Part shown: positions 17,163 to 25,708 of the stretch, piece by piece
How the letters are laid out: every line of letters begins with the position of its first letter
Position numbering within the stretch: the stretch's first letter is position 1
Assembly (NCBI RefSeq): GCF_003001675.1
Contig: NZ_PVYW01000028.1
Coordinates: 1-64,000 of the forward strand
Length of the DNA stretch: 64,000 nt
Direction: 5' to 3'
Source of the DNA: Cohnella sp. SGD-V74
GTDB taxonomy: Bacteria; Bacillota; Bacilli; Paenibacillales; Paenibacillaceae
The notes under the pieces: model-generated
Database searches by the model: none
Told to the model about the DNA's origin: nothing
What the model saw: the letters and a program-made list of their open reading frames with translations, nothing else
Translations under genes and position numbers: made by a program

Positions 17163-18455
17163 ATGGTTCAATCGACCGACATGCTGGCATCGCTGCAGCA
17201 ATGGATCGCTTCGGTGCAGCGGCAATTGCCGCATCGCCCCAAGACGCAGGAGATGTTCGACGCCTGCATGCGCAATACGATAGAGACGACGTTCCGACGG
17301 CTGCAGGACGGCACGACGTTTGTCATTACCGGAGACATTCCGGCGATGTGGCTTAGAGATTCGGCGGCACAGGCGAGACCTTATCTGTTGTTGGCCAAGA
17401 GCGAGCCGGAATTCGAACGGCTGCTGCTCGGAGTCGTAGAGAGACAGCTCCGTTATGTCATCCACGATCCTTACGCCAACGCGTTTAACGAAACCGCTAA
17501 CGGCCAAGGCCATCAGAACGACGAGACGGACATGAGTGCGCTCGTGTGGGAGCGCAAGTACGAGATCGATTCGCTGTGCTATCCGCTTCATCTGGCCTAC
17601 CTGCTCTGGCAGAACGCCGGAACGACGGCGCAGTTCAACGAGACGTTCAGGAAGGCGGCGGCTCTCATCCTGGAGCTGTGGAGGAAGGAACAAAACCACG
17701 AACAACATTCGGACTACCGCTTCGTCAGAAGAAACTGTCCGGTTACCGATACGCTTTCCCGCGACGGCAAAGGCTCGGTTACGGGGCCGACGGGCATGAC
17801 CTGGTCCGGCTTCCGGCCGAGCGACGACGCCTGCGAATATGGTTATCTCATTCCGTCCAATATGTTCGCGGTCGTGGCGCTGCGCGAGCTGGCCGAGATC
17901 GCGGAGCGGGTGCTGGGAGACGGCGAACTGAAGGCCGAGGCCGAGCGGCTGGCGTCCGAAATCGATGCCGGCATTCGCAGCCACGGTATCGTGAACCATC
18001 CGCAATTCGGCGATATTTACGCCTACGAGACGGACGGGCTGGGCGGCTATACGCTGATGGACGACGCCAACGTGCCGAGCCTGCTGTCGATTCCGTATCT
18101 CGGCTATGCGGGCAGCGACGACCCGACTTACGCTCGAACGCGTGCGTTCATTCTCAGCGAGCACAATCCGTACTTTTTCTCCGGGAAGGAAGCATCGGGC
18201 ATTGGAAGCCCGCATACGCCGCACCGCTACATCTGGCCGATCGCGCTGGCGATGCAGGGGCTCACGGCGCGGGAGCCCGAGGAGAAGCTGCGGCTGCTCG
18301 ATCTGCTGGAGCGCACCGACGGAGGCGCCGGCATGATGCACGAAGGCTTCGACGCGGACGATGCGTCCAAGTACACGAGGCCGTGGTTCTCGTGGGCGAA
18401 CATGATGTACTGCGAGCTCGTGCTCGACGTATGCGGCATTCGGGTAGCCGGATGA
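17163..18455 (+). CDS. Glycoside hydrolase family 125, exo-alpha-1,6-mannosidase
   Basis: A 430-residue protein of GH125 (formerly DUF1237), metal-independent inverting exo-alpha-1,6-mannosidases. Hallmarks are AMWLRDSAAQARPYL (about residues 61-75), NGQGHQNDETDM, the WSGFRPSDDACEYGYLIPSN segment that carries the catalytic Asp region, and HEGFDADDASKYTRPWFSWAN near the C-terminus. There is no signal peptide, so it acts on imported oligosaccharides in the cytoplasm. ATG 17163 is preceded by AGGGAG at 10 bases; GTG 17151 is a weaker alternative. It sits between the binding protein and the two permeases. Confidence 0.93.
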   Translation: MVQSTDMLASLQQWIASVQRQLPHRPKTQEMFDACMRNTIETTFRRLQDGTTFVITGDIPAMWLRDSAAQARPYLLLAKSEPEFERLLLGVVERQLRYVIHDPYANAFNETANGQGHQNDETDMSALVWERKYEIDSLCYPLHLAYLLWQNAGTTAQFNETFRKAAALILELWRKEQNHEQHSDYRFVRRNCPVTDTLSRDGKGSVTGPTGMTWSGFRPSDDACEYGYLIPSNMFAVVALRELAEIAERVLGDGELKAEAERLASEIDAGIRSHGIVNHPQFGDIYAYETDGLGGYTLMDDANVPSLLSIPYLGYAGSDDPTYARTRAFILSEHNPYFFSGKEASGIGSPHTPHRYIWPIALAMQGLTAREPEEKLRLLDLLERTDGGAGMMHEGFDADDASKYTRPWFSWANMMYCELVLDVCGIRVAG

Positions 18456-18480
18456 ATTCGAGGAGAAAGGAAGAGCGCAC

Positions 18481-19368
18481 ATGATTCGATCCCGCAAGCT
18501 GCACGCCCATCAGGCGCGCATGGCGTACCTGTTCATCTCGCCGGCCATTTTGCTGTTCTCCGTTTTTACCGTCGTACCGGTATTCATGGCATTCTATTTG
18601 AGCTTTACGAATTACGACGTGCTGAGCAGGATGGACTGGGTCGGTCTGTCCAATTACCGGAAGCTGTACACGGACACGCTGTTGTGGCAGACGTTTCGCA
18701 ACGTGCTGTTTTACACCGTCATATTCGTGCCGCTGAACATTTTGACTTCGCTGCTGATCGCGCTGCTGCTGAACAAGGCGATCCGGGGCGTCAAGGTGTT
18801 CCGCACGCTGAACTACTTGCCGACGCTGACTTCGGCGGTGGCCGCAGCGACGGTGTGGCTGTGGGTGCTGCACCCGGAGTTCGGCCTGCTGAACGGCTTC
18901 CTGTCCTACTTCGGCGTTACCGGACCGGCCTGGCTGTCGGAGACGAGAACGGCGATGGCTTCCGTCATTATGGTGACGCTGTGGCAGGCGGTCGGATCCA
19001 ACATGGTCATCTATTTGGCCGGACTTCAGGGCGTGCCCGACTATCTGTACGAGTCGGCCAAGCTGGACGGCGCGAACGCGGTTCAGCGGTTCCGTTACAT
19101 TACGTGGCCGCAGCTCAGGCCGACGACGTTCCTCGTCAGCACGATGTCGATCATCGGGGCGCTGCAGCTGTTCGACCAGGCGTTCGTACTGACCCAAGGC
19201 GGACCGGCGAACGCGACGAAGACGCCCGTGTACCTCATCTACCAGCAGGGCTTTAACCAGCTTCAGATGGGTTACGCGTCGGCTCAGGCGTTCGTGCTCG
19301 CGCTGGCGATCCTTATTTTCTCGCTAATCAACATGCGGCTGTCCAAAGCGGAAGAGCCGATCGTATAA
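18481..19368 (+). CDS. Carbohydrate ABC transporter permease (LacF/MalF type), mannan operon
   Basis: A 295-residue membrane permease with about six helices; EAA loop YESAKLDGANAVQRF followed by WP. The start ATG follows GAGGAGAAAGGAAGAGCGC, 25 bases after the GH125 gene. It pairs with the permease that starts 10 bases downstream and with the lipoprotein at 15759. Confidence 0.9.
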   Translation: MIRSRKLHAHQARMAYLFISPAILLFSVFTVVPVFMAFYLSFTNYDVLSRMDWVGLSNYRKLYTDTLLWQTFRNVLFYTVIFVPLNILTSLLIALLLNKAIRGVKVFRTLNYLPTLTSAVAAATVWLWVLHPEFGLLNGFLSYFGVTGPAWLSETRTAMASVIMVTLWQAVGSNMVIYLAGLQGVPDYLYESAKLDGANAVQRFRYITWPQLRPTTFLVSTMSIIGALQLFDQAFVLTQGGPANATKTPVYLIYQQGFNQLQMGYASAQAFVLALAILIFSLINMRLSKAEEPIV

Positions 19369-19377
19369 GGGGGATGA

Positions 19378-20286
19378 ATGGTGATGAAAACGACATCCGC
19401 CGCAGGCGGCTACAGTCCCGGCGCCGGCCGGGCGCTGCGTCTGACCGTATTTTACGTCACGGCTACGACCGTATCGCTCGTCATGTTCCTTCCTTTCTTA
19501 TGGAGCGTGCTCACTTCGTTTAAGCCGGACAACGAAATTTTCGCGTTCCCGATCCGGTGGCTGCCTTCGCATTTTACGCTGGATCATTACAGGGATGCGT
19601 TTACGACCGTTCCGTTTCTGAGGTATTTCGGCAACTCCTTTTATCTGGCGATCATGGGCGTGCTGTCCAACCTGTTCCTCGGTTCGCTGGCCGGCTATGC
19701 GTTCGCCAAGCTGACGTTCCGCCTCAACAAGCCGCTGTTTCGCGTGCTGCTGATGGCGATGATGATTCCGGGCGTCGTCACGATGATCCCGAGCTTCTAC
19801 GTACTGATGCATCTGCCGTTCGTCGGCGGCAACGACTGGACGGGCTCGGGCGGCCATGGCTTGCTGAATTCGTTCTGGGCAATCATCCTTCCCGGAGCTG
19901 CGGGTTCGTTCGCGGTGTTCTTCATGCGGCAGTTTTTCCTGACGCTGCCCAGCGACATGATGGAGGTGGCGCGGATCGAAGGGGCGGGGGAGTTCCGGAT
20001 TTTCTGGCAAATCTACCTTCCGCTGACGAAGCCGGCGCTGGCGACGCTCGGAATTTTCACCTTCCAGGCAGGGTGGAACTCGTTCCTCTGGCCGATGATC
20101 GTGCTGAACGATCCGCTGAAGCATACGATCCAGATGGGCTTGCAGGCGTTCTCGTACAACCATCAGACCGATTTCGGACCGATGATGGCGGGGGCGCTCG
20201 TGGCGACGCTGCCGATTCTCGTGTTGTTTATTTTGCTGCAAAAGTATTTTGTGCAAGGGATCGCGTTCAGCGGCGTAAAAGGATAG
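19378..20286 (+). CDS. Carbohydrate ABC transporter permease (LacG/MalG type), mannan operon
   Basis: A 302-residue permease, second subunit of the mannan importer. EAA loop MEVARIEGAGEFRIF; C-terminus GVKG. ATG 19378 is only 4 bases from AAGGGGG, and ATG 19384 two codons later is better spaced, so either may be used. Its TAG stop (20284-20286) overlaps the AGGAGG site of the first GH76 gene, in the same reading frame, so read-through would fuse the two proteins. Confidence 0.9.
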   Translation: MVMKTTSAAGGYSPGAGRALRLTVFYVTATTVSLVMFLPFLWSVLTSFKPDNEIFAFPIRWLPSHFTLDHYRDAFTTVPFLRYFGNSFYLAIMGVLSNLFLGSLAGYAFAKLTFRLNKPLFRVLLMAMMIPGVVTMIPSFYVLMHLPFVGGNDWTGSGGHGLLNSFWAIILPGAAGSFAVFFMRQFFLTLPSDMMEVARIEGAGEFRIFWQIYLPLTKPALATLGIFTFQAGWNSFLWPMIVLNDPLKHTIQMGLQAFSYNHQTDFGPMMAGALVATLPILVLFILLQKYFVQGIAFSGVKG

Positions 20287-20298
20287 GAGGCGGCGAAC

Positions 20299-21450
20299 AT
20301 CTCAACGAAGCGTATCGTATGGTCGGGAGGCGCCGTTCTCGCGCTCGCGCTGGCTGCGGTGATCATCTGGATCTCGACGGGCTGGCCGGGAGGCGGTGCG
20401 CGTCGGGAGTTGTGGGCCGAGAGGGCCGACGAGGCGGGCGTGGATCTGGAGCATTCATTCTGGGACGGCAAGCGAGGCATGTTCAACAATGCGTCTCCTT
20501 GCATTTTGCAGGCGTGCACCGATCCGTTTAATTACTGGTGGCTGGCGCATGCGGCCGACGCCCTGCTCGATCGCTACGAACGGACGAAGGACGACGGCTT
20601 GCGCGAGAGGATCGGCGAGCTGTTCACAGGCATTCAGAACCGCAACGCCGGCGTATGGACGAACGGCTATTACGACGATATGGAATGGATGGCGCTCGCC
20701 TGGCTGAGAGCTTATGAGCTGCTGGGCGACGACAAATACAGGGACGCCGCGCTTGAACTGTGGACGGATATCAAGGGCGGTTGGAACGAGGAGATGGGCG
20801 GAGGCATCGCCTGGCGCAAGGAGCAGCTCGATTACAAGAATACGCCCGCCAACGCGCCGGCCGTTATTCTCGCAGCCCGACTCTATCGGGTGTTCGGCGC
20901 GGACGAGGATCTTCAATGGGCGCTGAAAATTTACGATTGGCAGAAGCGGACGCTGGTCGATCCGGAATCCGGTCTCGTGTGGGACGGAATCAATCGGACG
21001 GGAGACGGCGCGATCGACAAGGACTGGAAGTTTACTTACGGACAGGGCGTATTTATCGGCGCGGCGATGGAGCTGTACGAAGTGACCAGCGAGAAGAAAT
21101 ATCGGGACGATGCGAACAAGACAGCCGACTACGTGCTCGGTACGATGGCAAGTCCGGCAACCGGGCTGCTTCCGAACGAAGGCGACGGCGACGGCGGCCT
21201 GTTCAAGGGCGTGCTCGTCCGCTATTTGACCGAATGGGCGGTTCGCGAGCCGGAGCGGGGCGGCCAATACGGCAGCCTGATTCTGACGAACGCGGCCAGC
21301 CTGTGGGATTACGGCCGGACCGGCGACGCGGCAAGGTTCGGCACGTCGTGGGCGCAGCCTCCAGAGACGGTCGTGCAGCTCAGCTCGCAGCTTAGCGGAG
21401 TGATACTGATCGAGCAGGCGGCCAAGCTGGAGAGATTGGGTTTTAAATAA
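20299..21450 (+). CDS. Glycoside hydrolase family 76, endo-alpha-1,6-mannanase (membrane-anchored or exported)
   Basis: A GH76 enzyme that cleaves internal alpha-1,6-mannose links of fungal-type mannan. The (alpha/alpha)6-barrel is indicated by NYWWLAHAADAL and the catalytic Asp pair D126-D127 in NGYYDDMEWMALAW. The start is unusual. AGGAGG (20285-20290) is 8 bases before an ATC codon at 20299; from there the product begins STKRIVWSGGAVLALALAAV, a textbook signal or anchor sequence. The first ordinary start codon in frame is GTG 20359, which has no ribosome binding site and would cut away most of this sequence. I therefore place the start at ATC 20299 (383 residues). It is the only one of the three GH76 proteins with an export signal. 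Confidence 0.85.
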   Translation: MSTKRIVWSGGAVLALALAAVIIWISTGWPGGGARRELWAERADEAGVDLEHSFWDGKRGMFNNASPCILQACTDPFNYWWLAHAADALLDRYERTKDDGLRERIGELFTGIQNRNAGVWTNGYYDDMEWMALAWLRAYELLGDDKYRDAALELWTDIKGGWNEEMGGGIAWRKEQLDYKNTPANAPAVILAARLYRVFGADEDLQWALKIYDWQKRTLVDPESGLVWDGINRTGDGAIDKDWKFTYGQGVFIGAAMELYEVTSEKKYRDDANKTADYVLGTMASPATGLLPNEGDGDGGLFKGVLVRYLTEWAVREPERGGQYGSLILTNAASLWDYGRTGDAARFGTSWAQPPETVVQLSSQLSGVILIEQAAKLERLGFK

Positions 21451-21474
21451 AGAAACGGAGCGGTGATCCTACCT

Positions 21475-22554
21475 ATGAGAGAGCAGACGAAAGCATGGGC
21501 CGCTCGGGCCGATCTGGCGCAGCAGGCGCTGGCAGAACGTTACTGGAATGCCGGAATCGGCATGTTCGACATCGAGACGCCGTGTCCGAACGGCGAATGC
21601 AATACGATTTTCCATTACTGGTGGATGGCGCACGCGGTTGAGGCATTGACGGACGGCTTGGAGCGCACCGGGGATTCCCGCTACTCCGGGCTGCTGGACG
21701 ACTTGTACGAAGGGCTGCTCAGGCGCAACGGCGGCGCATGGCCGAACGCGCTGTACGACGACATGGAGTGGATGGCGATCGCCTGGCTCAGAGCCTATAA
21801 CGCGACCGGCACGGAGAAGTACAAGGGTGCGGCGCTCTTGCTCTGGGAAGACATCAAGACCGGCTGGAACGAGCATATGGGCGGAGGCATCGCCTGGCAG
21901 AAGAGTCAGCTCGACTACAAGAATACGCCGGCCAACGCGCCGGCCGTCATTCTGGCCGCGCGGCTGCACGCGCGGTTCGGGGATCAAGCCGATCTGGATT
22001 GGGCGCTTAAAATTTACGAGTGGCAGAAAAACAATCTGGTAGATCCCGACAGCGGATTCGTCTGGGACGGCATGAACCGCCAAGGCGACGGAGCAATCGA
22101 CAAGGATTGGGCGTTCACGTACTGCCAAGGCGTGTATATCGGCGCGGCGCTTGAGCTGCATCGGGCGACCGGGAACGAGGCTTACATGCAGGACGCCCTG
22201 CGAACGGCAGGCGCGGCTGCCCGTAGATTGGCCGACCCGGAGACAGGGCTGCTGCCGAACGAAGGAAATGGCGACGGCGGACTGTTCAAAGGCATTTTCG
22301 TCCGCTATCTGGCGCAGCTGGCGCTCGCCGACCCGTCCCGCAGCGGGGAGCCTGAGAAGCTGGTTGCCGGCAACGCCGATATTTTATGGTCGAAGGGAAG
22401 GGACGCCGAGCGGACGCTGTTCGGTCCGAACTGGAACGAGCCCCCGGGCGGCACGGTCGAGCTGGGGACGCAGATCAGCGGGATCCTATTGCTGGAGGCG
22501 GCCGCGCGGCTTGAAGCTGCGGAGCTTGCCGGTCGGACGGAGGCGACGGTATGA
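21475..22554 (+). CDS. Glycoside hydrolase family 76, endo-alpha-1,6-mannanase (cytoplasmic)
   Basis: A 359-residue GH76 protein, second of three tandem paralogues. The catalytic pair is D95-D96 in NALYDDMEWMAIAW; other shared blocks are HYWWMAHAVEAL, GGGIAWQKSQLDYKNTPANA and LLPNEGNGDGGLFKG. There is no signal peptide, so it should act on imported manno-oligosaccharides. The start is uncertain: ATG 21475 is 14 bases from GGAG (21457-21460), GTG 21463 only 2 bases. The stop codon overlaps the start of the next GH76 gene (ATGA). Confidence 0.9.
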   Translation: MREQTKAWAARADLAQQALAERYWNAGIGMFDIETPCPNGECNTIFHYWWMAHAVEALTDGLERTGDSRYSGLLDDLYEGLLRRNGGAWPNALYDDMEWMAIAWLRAYNATGTEKYKGAALLLWEDIKTGWNEHMGGGIAWQKSQLDYKNTPANAPAVILAARLHARFGDQADLDWALKIYEWQKNNLVDPDSGFVWDGMNRQGDGAIDKDWAFTYCQGVYIGAALELHRATGNEAYMQDALRTAGAAARRLADPETGLLPNEGNGDGGLFKGIFVRYLAQLALADPSRSGEPEKLVAGNADILWSKGRDAERTLFGPNWNEPPGGTVELGTQISGILLLEAAARLEAAELAGRTEATV

Positions 22555-23576
22555 GCGGCTGGACGGAGAGGGCCGAGGAGCTTCAGGAGTTTTTCTACCG
22601 GCATTACTGGAACGAGCGGACGGCTATCATGAATCAATGGTATCCGCTCAAGGAAGGCACGGAGGGCGAGAACTATTACTACTGGTGGCAAGCCCATGCG
22701 ATCGACGTACTGGTCGACGGATGGGAACGGAGCCGGGACGAGAAGTATTTGGAGCGCGCGCGGGAATTGGCCCGCGGCCTCAAGGCGTCCAACGGCGGCA
22801 CGTATCGCCACGATTATTACGACGATATGGAATGGACGGCGCTGGCGCTGCTGAGAATGTACGATCATACCGGCGAAGAGGAATACAAGCTGGCCGTGCT
22901 CGACCTGTGGACGGACATCCAAACTGCCTGGAACGGACATATGGGCGGCGGGCTGGCGTGGAACAAAAATCAACTGGACTACAAAAACACGCCGGCCAAC
23001 GCGCCGGCCGCCATTCTCGCAGCCCGGCTTCACGCCCGCTTCGGAGCGGAGGAAGATTTGGCTTGGGCGAAACGAATTTATGAGTGGAATCTGGAGAATC
23101 TGGTCGACCCGGAGACGGGTTTCGTGTGGGACGGCATGAACCGGATCGGCGACGGTCGCATCGATTACGACTGGGCGTTCACTTACTGTCAAGGCGTCAT
23201 GATCGGAGCGGGGCTCGAACTTCATGCCCTTACGGGCGAAAGTCGGTACTTGCGGGAGGCGGAGAGGACGGCGCAGGCGACGATCGACCGCCTGGTCGAC
23301 CCGGAGACGGGCATGCTGCCGGACGAAGGCATCGACGACACCGGCTTGTTCAAAGGCATTCTCGTCCGCTATGTCAAGCTGCTGATCGCAAGCGGAGCGG
23401 AGGGGGCTGGGGCGTGGGCGAACATTTTGCGCCGCAACGGGGAGACCCTGCGGGAACGCGGAATCGATCGCGCTTCCGGCGCGATCGGTCCGTCGTGGTC
23501 GAAGCCTCCGGCCGGCCCGGTCCAGCTCAGCGTTCGTCTGAGCGGCGTCATGCTGGCGGAGGCGTTGGCGACTTAG
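22551..23576 (+). CDS. Glycoside hydrolase family 76, endo-alpha-1,6-mannanase (cytoplasmic)
   Basis: A 341-residue GH76 protein, last gene of the mannan operon, overlapping the previous gene by 4 bases. The catalytic pair is D91-D92 in HDYYDDMEWTALAL, with YYYWWQAHAIDVL and GGGLAWNKNQLDYKNTPANA also conserved. No signal peptide. It is more divergent than the other two around the N-terminus. Its stop overlaps by 4 bases the stop of the convergent NmrA-like gene, leaving no room for a separate terminator. Confidence 0.9.
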   Translation: MSGWTERAEELQEFFYRHYWNERTAIMNQWYPLKEGTEGENYYYWWQAHAIDVLVDGWERSRDEKYLERARELARGLKASNGGTYRHDYYDDMEWTALALLRMYDHTGEEEYKLAVLDLWTDIQTAWNGHMGGGLAWNKNQLDYKNTPANAPAAILAARLHARFGAEEDLAWAKRIYEWNLENLVDPETGFVWDGMNRIGDGRIDYDWAFTYCQGVMIGAGLELHALTGESRYLREAERTAQATIDRLVDPETGMLPDEGIDDTGLFKGILVRYVKLLIASGAEGAGAWANILRRNGETLRERGIDRASGAIGPSWSKPPAGPVQLSVRLSGVMLAEALAT

Positions 23577-24433
23577 AGCGGCTCGGGGAAAAACTCTGCT
23601 CGATAATCTCGAACGTATTGACTGACGGACAGCGGCTTCCGGCCCAGAAGCCGTTCGAGATCGGGCGTTACTTTTTTAGCAAAACCGATTTTGGCGGTGA
23701 GGTAGATGCCGGCCATAACGTTGATCTGATCCGCCGGCAAGCCTCTGCTATGCCAATAGGCTTTGAATTCGCCCATGCTCGGATTGGCGTACGAGATCGG
23801 GATTCCCCATTCTTCCGTCATCCGGGCGGCGACCTCCTCGTAGGTGAGCGCTTCGCTTCCGGTCAAATCATAGGCGCGGTTCTCGAAGCCGTTTTCCGTT
23901 AAAGCCCGAACCGCCACCTCGGCAATATCGCGAACATCGATAAAGCTTGTTCTTCCTTTGCCCGCGGGTACGTAGATCCGGCGGTCCTCCCGAATTTCCT
24001 CCAAATGTGTCGTATTCAAATTTTGCGTAAAAAAGCTGGGACGCAGAAAGGTGTAGGGGAGGGCCGACTTCAGAATACGTTTCTCGATTTTGCGATGCGG
24101 GACGAAGAAAAGCGTCTGCGCCCCCAGCAAGCTCAAAAAGACGATATGCTTGACTCCTTGCCGCCGCGCTTCTTCCAGCAAAGGTTCGAAATACTTCGGA
24201 TCCGCGATGGCGGGCGGACGAATGAGAAACAGGCGTTCGACTCCGGCAAGCGCCGGAGCGAACGTTGCCGGACGGAGCAGATCGAATTCGGTCCGTTGCG
24301 CGTATTCAAGTTCGGGGCCGCCGCCGGTCGAGCGTACAGCGGATTTGAAAGGAATGCGTTTCTCGTTCAACAGCTTTGCGATTTCTCCTCCCACATTACC
24401 TGTAACCCCGGTAACCAGAACGGATGGATTCAT
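23573..24433 (-). CDS. NmrA-like NAD(P)-binding oxidoreductase
   Basis: A 286-residue atypical short-chain dehydrogenase of the NmrA/HSCARG type. The Rossmann motif GVTGNVGG is at residues 8-15, and HIVFLSLLGAQ and LRPSFFTQNL are typical of this group, which lacks the usual YxxxK catalytic pair. Such proteins act as NAD(P)H-dependent quinone or aldehyde reductases or as redox sensors. RBS AAGAGGAA precedes ATG. It follows the small membrane protein gene by 26 bases and ends in a 4-base overlap with the convergent GH76 gene. Probably controlled by the TetR gene upstream. Confidence 0.87.
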   Translation of the reverse strand: MNPSVLVTGVTGNVGGEIAKLLNEKRIPFKSAVRSTGGGPELEYAQRTEFDLLRPATFAPALAGVERLFLIRPPAIADPKYFEPLLEEARRQGVKHIVFLSLLGAQTLFFVPHRKIEKRILKSALPYTFLRPSFFTQNLNTTHLEEIREDRRIYVPAGKGRTSFIDVRDIAEVAVRALTENGFENRAYDLTGSEALTYEEVAARMTEEWGIPISYANPSMGEFKAYWHSRGLPADQINVMAGIYLTAKIGFAKKVTPDLERLLGRKPLSVSQYVRDYRAEFFPEPL

Positions 24434-24459
24434 GGCATTGGTTCCTCTTTTCGGCAGCG

Positions 24460-24849
24460 TTATTTCCGTCCGCGCAATCCCGCCCGGCCCATCGTCCAGA
24501 TCGAAACGGCGGCCGCGACGAGATGGGTGACATGGGAGAGAAGCCGATAGGACTCGGAGAGCATCGTTTCTCCCGCGATGGAATTCAGGACGACCATGAC
24601 GACGACAAGAACAATATAATTGCGGAATCCGTTCGCCTGCTTGCGGAACAGGGAACCGGCCAACAGTCCTCCGATCAAGGAGGCGACCAGGGACACGGCG
24701 AAGACGACGACCGGATACAGCGTATCTTTATTTTGGCCGGCCCAGACGATTTCATCACCCTTCGCGACGAGAAATAGCAGAACGATTCCCGTGTTCAGGA
24801 GGGCGCTTAGCAATCCGCCCCATAATCCGTATTTCAGAAATTTGGACAT
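24460..24849 (-). CDS. Small four-helix membrane protein of unknown function
   Basis: A 129-residue hydrophobic protein with four predicted membrane helices (about residues 9-30, 45-66, 76-93 and 100-122). I chose the ATG at 24849-24847 because AGAGG lies 8 bases before it; a GTG three codons earlier overlaps that site. I do not recognise a function. The LmrA/YxaF-type operator (24875-24886) lies in its promoter region, and the NmrA-like gene follows in the same operon. Confidence 0.8.
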   Translation of the reverse strand: MSKFLKYGLWGGLLSALLNTGIVLLFLVAKGDEIVWAGQNKDTLYPVVVFAVSLVASLIGGLLAGSLFRKQANGFRNYIVLVVVMVVLNSIAGETMLSESYRLLSHVTHLVAAAVSIWTMGRAGLRGRK

Positions 24850-24874
24850 GTCCGACACCTCTATCCATATTAGT

Positions 24875-24886
24875 TAGACCAGTCTA
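24875..24886. promoter_or_regulatory. LmrA/YxaF-type operator
   Basis: Inverted repeat TAGAC-CA-GTCTA followed by TATAAT, in the 74-base gap between the TetR gene and the membrane protein gene. It agrees with the LmrA/YxaF box known from Bacillus subtilis (TAGACC core followed by an AT-rich tail) as I remember it, and the adjacent regulator belongs to that TetR subgroup. Confidence 0.7.
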
Positions 24887-24923
24887 TATAATGTATCCGA
24901 TAAAAAACCGTTTTGCAATAGCC

Positions 24924-25481
24924 TCATGCGAGCAAAACGGGAATTCGTTGGGCGATCAACCGAAAGATTGCCGTGTCTCTATGAACGATGGCATGAATAA
25001 AGGCGCCTTCTATCCAAGCGTGCAGCAGGAGGGCGCTCTCGCTGGCGCGGTCGGCCGGATGCCCGTCGTCCACCAGCTTCTCGCGCAGGAGCATGATCCA
25101 TTCGTCGTAAGCCTCCGAGCAGGCTTGCCGAATCGCTTCGCTGGAATGCGCGGTATCCAAGGCAAGATTGGCGACGGACAGTCCGGCGGTAAAGTCAGAG
25201 CCGTCGAGGGCGGAAGCGAACGATTGCACGAGACCCTGAAACGCCTGGACGGCATTGTCGGACTTGGCCAAATTGTTTTCCAGTCGATCGGTGATGAACC
25301 TTCGGCTGCGCGCGAGGGCAGCGACCGCAAGCTCTTCCTTGCCTCCCGGGAAGTAATGGTACAAGGAGCCCTTGGGCGCTTCGCTCTCTTTTACGATCTG
25401 ATTCAAGCCTGTCGCATGATAGCCCTGGATCTGGAAAAGCCGGGCAGCCGTGGACAATATTCGATCGCGCGGCGAAAGCAT
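24924..25481 (-). CDS. TetR-family repressor, LmrA/YxaF subgroup
   Basis: A 185-residue repressor. The N-terminal helix-turn-helix (RILSTAARLFQIQGYHATGL, then KGSLYHYFPGGKEELAV) is the signature of the LmrA/YxaF subgroup, which controls drug-efflux and quercetin-dioxygenase genes in B. subtilis. I set the start at the ATG at 25481-25479, preceded by AAAGGAGCG at about 10 bases; the open frame extends upstream to 25631 without a better site. It is transcribed toward the membrane protein and NmrA-like genes, and the matching operator lies between them. Confidence 0.9.
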   Translation of the reverse strand: MLSPRDRILSTAARLFQIQGYHATGLNQIVKESEAPKGSLYHYFPGGKEELAVAALARSRRFITDRLENNLAKSDNAVQAFQGLVQSFASALDGSDFTAGLSVANLALDTAHSSEAIRQACSEAYDEWIMLLREKLVDDGHPADRASESALLLHAWIEGAFIHAIVHRDTAIFRLIAQRIPVLLA

Positions 25482-25649
25482 GGGACAATCGCTCCTTTCG
25501 AATGAGATGAGAGAGAGAATCTGCCTATCAGAGTAGCGGAAAAAAGATACGATGTCAAAAGCAGGATTGCTGTCCGAAGCAGCCCTTCGTTGCACCCTCC
25601 TCTTCCTCAGGAACGCGGCGGCATCCCGCAAAATGATCTCCGCTTGCTC

Positions 25650-25687
25650 CTTAAGTATTATTTGTATTATAATAAATAATACTTAAG
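25650..25687. promoter_or_regulatory. Long perfect inverted repeat upstream of the YtrA-like regulator
   Basis: Two identical 14-base arms (CTTAAGTATTATTT at 25650-25663 and its complement at 25674-25687) are separated by 10 bases. The repeat lies 21 bases before the start codon, and TTGGAGGTG follows. AT-rich arms and the position suggest the operator or promoter region at which the GntR regulator represses itself. Confidence 0.72.
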
Positions 25688-25708
25688 TGTTTTGGAGGTG
25701 TAAGCGCT

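Noticed and set aside
23084-23902. 272-residue plus-strand frame running from the third GH76 gene into the NmrA-like gene
   Set aside because: Out-of-frame shadow of GH76 followed by antisense of the reductase gene.
24005-24550. 181-residue plus-strand frame opposite the NmrA-like gene
   Set aside because: Antisense of a gene with a clear Rossmann motif and ribosome binding site.
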